From Dehalococcoidia bacterium (GTDB lineage Bacteria; Chloroflexota; Dehalococcoidia; Tepidiformales; Tepidiformaceae): 35,332 nucleotides of DNA. A program made the translations under genes and the position numbers. The stretch lies in contig JAKUNN010000006.1 of the NCBI GenBank assembly GCA_022451885.1, positions 1 to 35,332 on the forward strand. Reading direction: 5' to 3'. The notes beneath the pieces are model-generated. The model was not told the origin of the DNA, did not search any database, and saw only the letters and a list, made by a program, of their open reading frames with translations. Numbering within the stretch: position 1 is the first letter of the stretch; each line of letters starts with the position of its first letter. Positions 27,711 through 35,332 of this stretch are shown here, one piece after another.

Positions 27711-27780
27711 GTTTCCCTCTGCTTTATGGTTTACTATTTAGAAACTAACATAGCTCACCTTTATCCCCCACCAAGCCTTT

Positions 27781-28599
27781 TTAATCAGGCCATAGAGAGT
27801 ATGCCAATTTCCTCTCAATACTAAAGCGACGTGCTGCCTCTGAGGCTGCAGCAGCACGCTTGGCTCCGGCTCGATGCATTTCTTGCATATATACAGATGC
27901 TTCTTCTAGATCATTATTCTCAGGCCAATTACTGCTATTAATGACGATAGTGCACTCTCCTCGCGGAGAGTTGAGTTGGTTTGCTAACACGGATGCGTTG
28001 TTTCTAATAGTTTCTTCATGAAGTTTTGTTAGTTCACGGCAGACTACCGTTACTGGATCGTTAAGCCAATTTGCTATTTCTGTAAGTGTTCTTGTTAACC
28101 TACTAGGATTTTCATAAACAACTAGTGTTTTGGCAGTTCGAGCTGTTGTTTGGATTAACTTTTTCCTGTCATTTGTTCTTCGTGGTAAAAAACCTAAAAA
28201 ATGTGTATCGCCACTAAAACCTGAAATTGATATTGAAGCTGAAAGTGCAGATGGTCCAGGAATTGCAAACACTGGAATATTTTCTATATGTGCTGTTTCA
28301 ACTATTCGGGAACCCGGATCTGAAATTGCTGGGGTTCCTGCATCTGATGTTAATGCTGCAATTCCTTCTCGAGCTATTGCTAGTATTTTAGGAGTTTGTC
28401 TTGGGGTATTGTGTTCTGTGACATGCAGTAATTTTTGCGATGGTACGTCAATACCAAGGTGTCTAAATATTTGGGTGTTTTCTACAGCTATTAAATCAGC
28501 CTGCTTAAGAATTTCGATAGCTCTAGAGCTTAGATCGTTAAGGTTTCCAATTGGTGTTGCAACAATGTATAAACCGGATTGATTTTTTTCTTTTACCAT
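27781..28599 (-). CDS. rsmI: 16S rRNA (cytidine-2'-O)-methyltransferase RsmI
   Basis: LYIVATPIGNLNDLSSRAIEILKQADLIAVENTQ, ALTSDAGTPAISDPGSRIV, FLGFLPRR, ENPSRLTRTL. Confidence 0.95.
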   Translation of the reverse strand: MVKEKNQSGLYIVATPIGNLNDLSSRAIEILKQADLIAVENTQIFRHLGIDVPSQKLLHVTEHNTPRQTPKILAIAREGIAALTSDAGTPAISDPGSRIVETAHIENIPVFAIPGPSALSASISISGFSGDTHFLGFLPRRTNDRKKLIQTTARTAKTLVVYENPSRLTRTLTEIANWLNDPVTVVCRELTKLHEETIRNNASVLANQLNSPRGECTIVINSSNWPENNDLEEASVYMQEMHRAGAKRAAAASEAARRFSIERKLAYSLWPD

Positions 28600-28776
28600 T
28601 GCGTCCCCTCTGCTTCACAAAACAATGCTCTTTTCTGAAAATTTTGTAAAATTTTGTTCTTAATGTTGACCTGTTAGCATCTGCCCTTCACACTCATGTA
28701 ATAGTAGTTTTTTGCTGGTTTGTTATATATTTCCAGTGAAGCCTTCTAGTTAGCTGACTTGGAGGAGACAGGGTAA

Positions 28777-29922
28777 ATGACTGGTCATAATTTGAAAGAG
28801 CTTCACCACGCATATGGTTTCGATGATGTAGCTATTGTGCCAGGTGATGTGACCTTAAATCCTGAGTTGGTGAAGATTGGATTAAATCTCGGAGACCATC
28901 ATTTTGAAATACCTTTTTTAGCTGCTGCCATGGACGCAGTAGTTGATCCTGCGTTTGCTATAGAAATGCATAAAGTTGGCGGTCTTGCTGTTTTAAATAT
29001 AGAAGGTGTGTGGTCACGTTTTGATGATCCAGAGCCAATTTTGCAAGAAGTTGCTTCAGGAAATCGAGAAGAATCTACTGCAATTTTACAAAAAGCTTTT
29101 ACAAGTCCGATACGTGAGGATTTGATTGCAAGGCGTATTCAACAAATCAAGGAAAGTGGTGCCATTGCAGCTGTCTCCGTGACACCTAGGTACACAAAAA
29201 ATTTCGCTCCGGTTATTCAAGAAGCAGGAGCAGATTTTTTGGTTGTACAGAGCACTGTTACAACTGCACGCCATGAATCAACGAGTGTAGAAGGATTAAG
29301 GTTTGATCAGTTATTAAAAGAAATTCACATCCCAGTTATTGTTGGGAATACTGTTGGTTACAACGCTACGCTTGAGGTGATGCGAACAGGTGTGGCAGCC
29401 GTTCTTGTTGGCGTTGGCCCTGGCGCAGGCTGTACCAGTCGTGAAGTTCTAGGTATTGGTGTTCCTCAAGTTACTGCAACCATAAATTGTGCAGCAGCTC
29501 GTGATGCTTATTTCGAAGAATCTGGCCGCTATGTTCCGATAATTACTGATGGCGGGATCCGTACGGGAGGAGATGTGTGTAAATCTTTTGTTGCCGGTGC
29601 CGATGCCGTTATGATGGGGTCTCCCTTTGCAGCGACCACTGAGGCTCCTGGACGAGGTTATCACTGGGGTATGGCTACTCCACATGCTGATTTGCCTCGA
29701 GGGACACGCATTGCGGTAGGTGTACGTACTACCTTAGAGAAAACTCTCTTTGGTCCCACGAGTCGAACCGATGGAACCGAGAATTTGGTTGGTGCATTAA
29801 AAACCGCTATGGGCATGTGTGGAGCTCATACTATTCGCGAGTTTCAAGATACTGAAATGGTTATAGCCCCCTCAATCAAAACTGAAGGAAAAATTTATCA
29901 ATTTGAGCAATCAGATACGTAA
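28777..29922 (+). CDS. GuaB3-type IMP dehydrogenase family protein
   Basis: FDDVAIVPGDVT, FLAAAMDAVVDPAFAIEMHKVGGLAVLNIEGVW, active-site loop GVGPGAGCTSREVLGIG, ITDGGIRTGGDVCKSFVAGADAVMMGSPFA; no CBS domains. Confidence 0.92.
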   Translation: MTGHNLKELHHAYGFDDVAIVPGDVTLNPELVKIGLNLGDHHFEIPFLAAAMDAVVDPAFAIEMHKVGGLAVLNIEGVWSRFDDPEPILQEVASGNREESTAILQKAFTSPIREDLIARRIQQIKESGAIAAVSVTPRYTKNFAPVIQEAGADFLVVQSTVTTARHESTSVEGLRFDQLLKEIHIPVIVGNTVGYNATLEVMRTGVAAVLVGVGPGAGCTSREVLGIGVPQVTATINCAAARDAYFEESGRYVPIITDGGIRTGGDVCKSFVAGADAVMMGSPFAATTEAPGRGYHWGMATPHADLPRGTRIAVGVRTTLEKTLFGPTSRTDGTENLVGALKTAMGMCGAHTIREFQDTEMVIAPSIKTEGKIYQFEQSDT

Positions 29923-30523
29923 AATTTTCCTAATTCTATTGATTCCTTTTCTTGCCGGTATCGCGGCAATGTCTTTTTTTCAAGATGCATATGCTCATGA
30001 AGGAGCATGTGAGGTGTTGGATCTTACGGATCTTTATCGATCAGTCAGTGAATACGATGTAATTGTTCTTGCAGAGGTTGGTAATATCTTGGAAACCTCA
30101 CCTAAAAGTATACAATTGCATGTGGTTGCTTATTTCAAAGGTCCTCCGACAGCTCATGTGTTAACGCCTATATATACAGATGGTCACTGTGAAGCCCAAT
30201 TATCTTCTGGCGACATCGTAGTTGCAGCACTTAGAGGTTTTCCAGGAGCAAAAATTTTGTGGCCTTCCAAGGGCTCAGTTTTTTTTATCAAAAAAGGAAA
30301 TGTTTTTGATAATGAGGGTTCAAGTTTAGGGTTTACAAGAGAACAATTCATCGAAGTGCTTCGTGAGTCTACCGGTCAGTATGCGATTCCCGCTAAACTT
30401 TCTAGTGAGGCAGCTTCTTTAAATATACGGTCCGTTATAATTCCGGTTCTTATTGCTGCTGTATGTATTTTGGGGATTGGGTTGTTTCTTCAGAGGATTT
30501 GGCAAAAAATTGACCCTGAATAA
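29903..30523 (+). CDS. Uncharacterised secreted/C-terminally anchored protein, possible NTR/TIMP-like domain
   Basis: Signal peptide-like IFLILLIPFLAGIAAMSFFQDAYA|HEG; ectodomain; C-terminal TM SVIIPVLIAAVCILGIGLFLQRIW. TTG start overlaps the end of the guaB3-like gene by 20 bp. Confidence 0.75.
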   Translation: MSNQIRKIFLILLIPFLAGIAAMSFFQDAYAHEGACEVLDLTDLYRSVSEYDVIVLAEVGNILETSPKSIQLHVVAYFKGPPTAHVLTPIYTDGHCEAQLSSGDIVVAALRGFPGAKILWPSKGSVFFIKKGNVFDNEGSSLGFTREQFIEVLRESTGQYAIPAKLSSEAASLNIRSVIIPVLIAAVCILGIGLFLQRIWQKIDPE

Positions 30524-30558
30524 TTACCTTTGTCTTTACTAAATCGATACTAAAATTG

Positions 30559-31374
30559 CTATGACCAGCGCCCTATAACAACTCGCTCAATGCCTGCTAA
30601 ATCATGGTGTATTTCAGTACTAGCATCTTGTTTTTTTAATAATCGTGCAATATTTTTTGCTTGTCCAAATCCTACTTCTAATGCAATCAACCGTGGTTTT
30701 AATCGTTGTCCACAGTCAGATATTAATTCTGATAACAATTCGATTCCAGTATGGCCTCCATTTAAAGCATGAAGTGGCTCCCAATTTTTTATTTCTTTTG
30801 GTAGTTTCGCTAACTCATTTGTGGGGATATATGGCAAATTCGCCACTATGATGTCGGCAATTCTAATTGATGATGCGAGATGGGATCTAATAAAACTAAT
30901 TTCTGTTTTGTGTTCGACAGCATTTTTCTGTGCTTGCTGAAGAGCTAATGTACTGATATCTGTTCCTATAATTTTACTTTGCGATGTTTGGTCGAAGAGG
31001 GAAATAGCAATGCACCCGCTGCCAGTGCCAATATCGATTACGGTGTCGTTATCATGAATCTCTCCACTCACCAATTGCACCAGAAGTTCAGTTTCAGGCC
31101 TTGGGATTAGGACAGATGGGCTAACTTGAAATTTCATTCCATAAAATTCTCGTGCGCCCAGTATGTAAGCTGAAGGTTCGTTTTTTAACCGTCTACTTGC
31201 AAATCCATGCAAGCTTTCGAGTTCTTTAGTGACTAAATCGGCTCCTGCGTAAAATTCTACGCGTGTTAAATTTCCAGCGTGTCTTGTTAGGAGTTCAGCC
31301 TCGAGTGATGAATCTTCAATTCCTGCTTTTTCCAGTTGTTCTTTTAAGTCTTTTCCTGCTTTTTGTGCTTTCAC
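30559..31374 (-). CDS. prmC: Peptide chain release factor N5-glutamine methyltransferase
   Basis: REFYGMKFQVSPSVLIPRPETELLV, VIDIGTGSGCIAISL, ADIIVANLPYIPTNE. Confidence 0.95.
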   Translation of the reverse strand: MKAQKAGKDLKEQLEKAGIEDSSLEAELLTRHAGNLTRVEFYAGADLVTKELESLHGFASRRLKNEPSAYILGAREFYGMKFQVSPSVLIPRPETELLVQLVSGEIHDNDTVIDIGTGSGCIAISLFDQTSQSKIIGTDISTLALQQAQKNAVEHKTEISFIRSHLASSIRIADIIVANLPYIPTNELAKLPKEIKNWEPLHALNGGHTGIELLSELISDCGQRLKPRLIALEVGFGQAKNIARLLKKQDASTEIHHDLAGIERVVIGRWS

Positions 31375-32441
31375 TCGTTTAATCGTTCCGCTTCAGCTGC
31401 AGAAGCAACAGCGTCAACTATGTCGTCGATATTCCCATCTAATCTATCTGGAATATTGTGCACTGTTAATCCAAATCGATGATCTGTTATACGGTCTTGC
31501 GGGAAATTATAGGTACGAATTTTTTCTGAGCGATCGCCACTCCCTACCTGTAGTTTTCGTTCAGCAGATTCCTCTTTTTGTTGCCGTTCTTGTTCTACTG
31601 AAAGTAGGCGTGCCCTTAAAACAGACATTGCATTGACTCGGTTTTTGAGCTGAGAGCGTTCATCTTGACATATCACTACTTGTCCGGTTGGTATGTGTGT
31701 TATGCGTACTGCGGTTGCTACCTTATTAACATTTTGTCCGCCTGCACCTGATGCATGAAATATATCGACGCGTAAGTCTTTCTCCTCAATTTCTATATCT
31801 ACATCTTCAGCCTCGGGAAGTACTGCGACTGTAGCTGTAGATGTATGTATGCGTCCTTGTGTTTCGGTTTCTGGGACCCGTTGTACTCTATGGACTCCGC
31901 TCTCGTATTTCAGGCGAGAAAAAGCCCCTTTTCCTTCTACTGAGAAAGTTACTTCTTTAAAACCACCCATGGCTGCTTCGGAAATATTGATAACAGATGT
32001 TTTCCATTTTTGGCGTTCACTGTAGCGGACATATAGGCGATACAGGTTTGATGCGAACAGTGCAGCTTCCTGTCCACCAGCACCTGCACGTATTTCTACA
32101 ATTACATTGTGGTCGTCACGAGGATCCTTCGGCAGCAAGGCCCTAAGGATTGCATTCTCTAATTTTTCAAGTTCTTTTTCTGCCTCTGCAATTTCTATCT
32201 CTGCTAGTTCCCTTAATTCTTGGTCTTCTTCGCTTAAAATTCTTTGTGCATCAGCCAAAGTATGTGCATGATTTTCATACTCGGACATTAAATCTACTAC
32301 AGGCGCGATCAAGGTTCTTTCACGCACCAATTGAGCCATTTGTTCATAATTAGCAGCCACATCGGGTTCGCCCATTTGTGCAGTTAACGCGTCATATTGT
32401 GAACGTAACGATTCCAATTTTATGCGGACTGTTTCATTCAT
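31371..32441 (-). CDS. prfA: Peptide chain release factor 1
   Basis: EIRAGAGGQEAALFASNLYRLY, YESGVHRVQRVPETETQGRIHTSTATVAVLPEAE, GGQ loop HASGAGGQNVNKV, SEKIRTYNFPQDRITDHRFGLTVHN. Confidence 0.96.
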   Translation of the reverse strand: MNETVRIKLESLRSQYDALTAQMGEPDVAANYEQMAQLVRERTLIAPVVDLMSEYENHAHTLADAQRILSEEDQELRELAEIEIAEAEKELEKLENAILRALLPKDPRDDHNVIVEIRAGAGGQEAALFASNLYRLYVRYSERQKWKTSVINISEAAMGGFKEVTFSVEGKGAFSRLKYESGVHRVQRVPETETQGRIHTSTATVAVLPEAEDVDIEIEEKDLRVDIFHASGAGGQNVNKVATAVRITHIPTGQVVICQDERSQLKNRVNAMSVLRARLLSVEQERQQKEESAERKLQVGSGDRSEKIRTYNFPQDRITDHRFGLTVHNIPDRLDGNIDDIVDAVASAAEAERLNE

Positions 32442-32474
32442 CGCTAGTAAGCTCCTGAGTCGAGTATATCGTTT

Positions 32475-33752
32475 CTATTGATTCAGTATCTTGACGACTT
32501 CAGTTATTGTTTCACTAATTGGTGTTTCTATTTGAGACTGATCTGTCTGCATAGACTTTATTACGGCAGTACCCTTCTTAATTTCTTCTTCGCCAATGAT
32601 TATTGTAATTTTTGCACCTGATGTGTTAGCTCTGCGTAACTGTGCTTTCAGTGACCTTGTGGATTCACCAATGCTACAGGCTATATCGTTTTTCCTTAAC
32701 TCTGCCGCAAGTCTTACGCTCTCTTTGCCTGCTTTACTGCCGAGATGTGCAATGTATACGTTTACGCTATCTAGTGGGCTAGGGGTCTTTTTCTGGCGTT
32801 TCATTTCAAGAATTATGCGTTCAAAACCTGCAGCGAAACCAACTGCTGGTGTGTGGGGTCCACCAAGAATTTTGATAAGTTCATCATATCTCCCTCCACC
32901 ACCAATTGTGCTTTGTGCTCGTTCATCTTCTTTTGGAACAAACTCAAATACTGTTCGATTGTAATAATCGAGTCCACGTACTAGTAATGGGTCAATTGTG
33001 AAAGGTATTTTTGCTGCAGTTAGGGCTTCTTTTACTGTTGTAAAATGTTGTTCGGACTCTTCGCTTAGACGATCAATTAGCTTGGGGGCCTTTTCTTTAA
33101 AGGAAATATCTCGTTCATCTTTGCTATCTAGTAATCGGAGAGGATTGCTTTGTAGGCGCCTCTGGCTATCCTCTGATAATAGATTGGATAGAGGTTGATA
33201 GTAGTTCGTGAGATCTGAGATATATTTTTTTCGAGACGTAAGGTCATCAATACTACTTAATCGTAATTCTATATCTGTTAATTCAAGGTGCTCATAAAGT
33301 CGCCACAGGAGTTCTATCAGTTCAGCATCGACGTACGGGTCTGCTGAGCCGATTACTTCGCAGTCAAATTGGGTAAATTGACGCAGTCGTCCCTGCTGAG
33401 GTCTGTCATAGCGAAACATAGGGGCAGTGGTGTAAAGGCGGATAGGTTGCGGTTGGCTTCCCATTCCATTTTCAAGATAAGAGCGGCAAAGGGCTGGTGT
33501 TGCTTCAGGTGTTAAAGCAAGCATGTCACCACCTCTATCTGCAAATGTATACATCTCTTTTTCTACAATATCTGTCGTATCACCGGTTCCTTTTTCGAAG
33601 AGTGCTGCATTTTCAAAAACAGGCGTGTCGATTCTTGAGTAGCCAAAGAGTGTGGTAACCTCCTGGATCGATTTATTAATCATCGTCCAATATGGTTGCA
33701 TATCAGGGAGTATGTCTTCAGTTCCGCGAGGTTTTTGAAATTGTTTGCTCAT
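32475..33752 (-). CDS. hisS: Histidyl-tRNA synthetase
   Basis: KPRGTEDILPD, LTPEATPALCRSYLENG, APMFRYDRPQQGRLRQFTQFDCEVIG, LVRGLDYYNRTVFEFV, GGGGRYDELIKILGG. Confidence 0.96.
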   Translation of the reverse strand: MSKQFQKPRGTEDILPDMQPYWTMINKSIQEVTTLFGYSRIDTPVFENAALFEKGTGDTTDIVEKEMYTFADRGGDMLALTPEATPALCRSYLENGMGSQPQPIRLYTTAPMFRYDRPQQGRLRQFTQFDCEVIGSADPYVDAELIELLWRLYEHLELTDIELRLSSIDDLTSRKKYISDLTNYYQPLSNLLSEDSQRRLQSNPLRLLDSKDERDISFKEKAPKLIDRLSEESEQHFTTVKEALTAAKIPFTIDPLLVRGLDYYNRTVFEFVPKEDERAQSTIGGGGRYDELIKILGGPHTPAVGFAAGFERIILEMKRQKKTPSPLDSVNVYIAHLGSKAGKESVRLAAELRKNDIACSIGESTRSLKAQLRRANTSGAKITIIIGEEEIKKGTAVIKSMQTDQSQIETPISETITEVVKILNQ

Positions 33753-33796
33753 CGTTTAAAACTACTTCCTAAAGTACAATAAAGGCTTCTAAAGTG

Positions 33797-35332
33797 ATGC
33801 AGAAGCAAATTGTTCAATCCAATTATAACTTGGCTTCCCCACCAGAAATTGGGGAAGTGTTAGCAGATGCTGCAGCATACCTACCTCCAAAACATTTACC
33901 TGAGATACGTAATGCTTATGAATTTGCTTTTAGTCAGCATAAGGGTCAATTGCGCGAGTCCGGTCATCCTTATATTACCCACCCTCTTGCTGTCGCGCAG
34001 ATCGTGGCTAGGCTTGAGTTGGATCATTCGGCTATTTCTGCTGCGCTTCTACATGATGTCCAAGAAGATTGTGATGTTTCAAACAAAGAAATAGCTGAAT
34101 TGTTTGGTGATGATGTAGCTAGTCTAGTTGAAGGTCTTACGAAATTAGATAATCTCCCAGCGCACTTTGGTGATAATCCAGACTCTCAGGATGCTGTACA
34201 AGCGCAGAATTATCGAAAGATTTTTCTAGCGATGGCTGAAGATATCCGTGTTGTTCTTGTAAAGCTGTGTGATCGTCTCCACAACATGCGCACTTTAGAT
34301 CCACTCCCTCCGGAAAAACAATTACGTATTGCTAGGGAGACAATGGAAATTTATGCCCCACTTGCTAATAGGTTAGGTATTTGGCAATTAAAGTGGGAAT
34401 TAGAAGATTTAGCATTTCGTTATTTGTATCCGGAACGTTATCAGGAGATTTCAAAACGTCTTGAACTTACCCGGGAGGCACGTGAAAAATACATAGCTCA
34501 ATGTGGTCGGGTTCTGACTGATCGTTTAGAAACCGAAAAAGTGTCTGCCGTTGTTAGTGGGCGAGCTAAGCATATATTTTCTGTACACGAGAAGCTTGAA
34601 AGATATGGGCAAGACGCAAAGTCATTCAATGATATTTACGATATTTTGGCTTTGCGTGTCATTGCTCCAACTGTAGCTGATTGCTACCAAGTTCTCGGGA
34701 TAGTGCATTCGGCATGGCGACCACTGCCAGGGCAATTTGATGATTATATTGCTAGTCCTACAGATCGGATGTACCAATCTTTACACACTACTGTCGTGAC
34801 TGAGACAGGTAGGCCTCTTGAGGTTCAAATCAGGACGGAAGAGATGCACCGAGTTGCGGAATATGGGGTTGCTGCACATTGGCGCTATAAAGAGGGTGTT
34901 GACCAGCAGTCTAAAGATGAAGACCGTATTTCTTGGTTAAGGCAACTACTTGAGTGGCAACGTGATTTTTCTGGTGATGAAGATTTTGTTGAATCTGTTA
35001 AAACAGATATTTTTGATGATCAGGTGTTCGTTTTTACACCTAAGGGAGATGTGATTGATCTTCCAGTAGGTGCTACGCCACTAGATTTTGCATACAGGAT
35101 TCATACAGATTTGGGACACCAAACTGTAGGTGCAAAAGTGAACGCTAAAATGATCGCCCTGAGTGCTGAACTTAAAAATGGTGATGTAGTAGAAATTATG
35201 AGAAGCCGTTCTAGTAGGGGGCCATCTAGAGATTGGATGAGTGAACATCTTGATTATTTGCATACATCTCATGCAAAACAAAAAGTTCGGCAATGGTTTC
35301 GAAAACAAGAACGTGTTGAGAGTATTACTCGT
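33797..35332 (+). CDS. rel: RelA/SpoT homologue ((p)ppGpp synthetase/hydrolase), 3'-truncated by window edge
   Basis: ATG at 33797 opens a 512-codon frame that runs to the window end; not listed in the ORF track because no stop is present. HD domain GHPYITHPLAVAQIVARLELDHSAISAALLHDVQED...VKLCDRLHNMRTL; synthetase YDILALRVIAPTVADCYQVLGIVHSAWRPLPGQFDDYIASPTDRMYQSLHTTVV; TGS VFVFTPKGDVIDLPVGATPLDFAYRIHTDLGHQTVGAKVN. Confidence 0.95.
   Translation, partial: MQKQIVQSNYNLASPPEIGEVLADAAAYLPPKHLPEIRNAYEFAFSQHKGQLRESGHPYITHPLAVAQIVARLELDHSAISAALLHDVQEDCDVSNKEIAELFGDDVASLVEGLTKLDNLPAHFGDNPDSQDAVQAQNYRKIFLAMAEDIRVVLVKLCDRLHNMRTLDPLPPEKQLRIARETMEIYAPLANRLGIWQLKWELEDLAFRYLYPERYQEISKRLELTREAREKYIAQCGRVLTDRLETEKVSAVVSGRAKHIFSVHEKLERYGQDAKSFNDIYDILALRVIAPTVADCYQVLGIVHSAWRPLPGQFDDYIASPTDRMYQSLHTTVVTETGRPLEVQIRTEEMHRVAEYGVAAHWRYKEGVDQQSKDEDRISWLRQLLEWQRDFSGDEDFVESVKTDIFDDQVFVFTPKGDVIDLPVGATPLDFAYRIHTDLGHQTVGAKVNAKMIALSAELKNGDVVEIMRSRSSRGPSRDWMSEHLDYLHTSHAKQKVRQWFRKQERVESITR

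Noticed and set aside
28130-28582. 150-aa plus-strand ORF antisense to rsmI
   Set aside because: Shadow of rsmI; no domain resemblance.
30559-31374. PrmC motif reads NLPY instead of NPPY
   Set aside because: A tolerated variant in this methyltransferase family; the rest of PrmC and the prfA linkage are canonical.
32596-32964. 122-aa plus-strand ORF antisense to hisS
   Set aside because: Shadow frame of hisS with no recognisable motifs.
1-35332. Search by eye for tRNA, rRNA, CRISPR, transposase, integrase and phage or defence genes
   Set aside because: None seen; intergenic gaps are short and nearly all sequence is accounted for by housekeeping or metabolic CDSs. tRNAscan/Rfam searches would be needed to exclude small RNAs.

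Overview
35.3 kb of compact, AT-leaning bacterial chromosome. Gene content and protein style suggest a Chloroflexota/SAR202- or Dehalococcoidia-like genome, but this taxonomy is inference only. In order, the window holds: (1) a 5'-truncated molybdopterin oxidoreductase, a cytochrome P450 and a convergent CaiB/BaiF CoA-transferase; (2) two zinc-ribbon proteins and a PcrA/UvrD helicase; (3) a minus-strand cassette of crotonyl-CoA carboxylase/reductase, acyl-CoA dehydrogenase and MaoC hydratase, resembling part of an ethylmalonyl-CoA pathway; (4) a plus-strand complex I operon nuoA-C-D-H-J-K-[65 aa DUF2007-like ORF]-L-M-N; (5) a same-strand run of ybeY, dnaX, ybaB, recR, recO and an fmdB-like gene; (6) housekeeping genes on the minus strand (polyprenyl synthetase, tatD, metG, rsmI), then a plus-strand guaB3-type IMPDH and a secreted/anchored protein of unknown function, then minus-strand prmC, prfA, hisS; (7) a divergent, 3'-truncated RelA/SpoT homologue. 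I saw no rRNA, tRNA, CRISPR array, transposase or phage genes. The most notable observations are: a nuo operon lacking every Fe-S subunit gene (B, E, F, G, I), with nuoA/nuoC and nuoH/nuoJ directly overlapping; a DUF2007-like ORF between nuoK and nuoL; a ccr-centred CoA cassette; an RSH protein with an intact HD hydrolase site but a QFDD motif where bifunctional enzymes usually have RxKD; and a perfect 13-bp inverted repeat inside recR. No clearly new defence or mobile system is evident.
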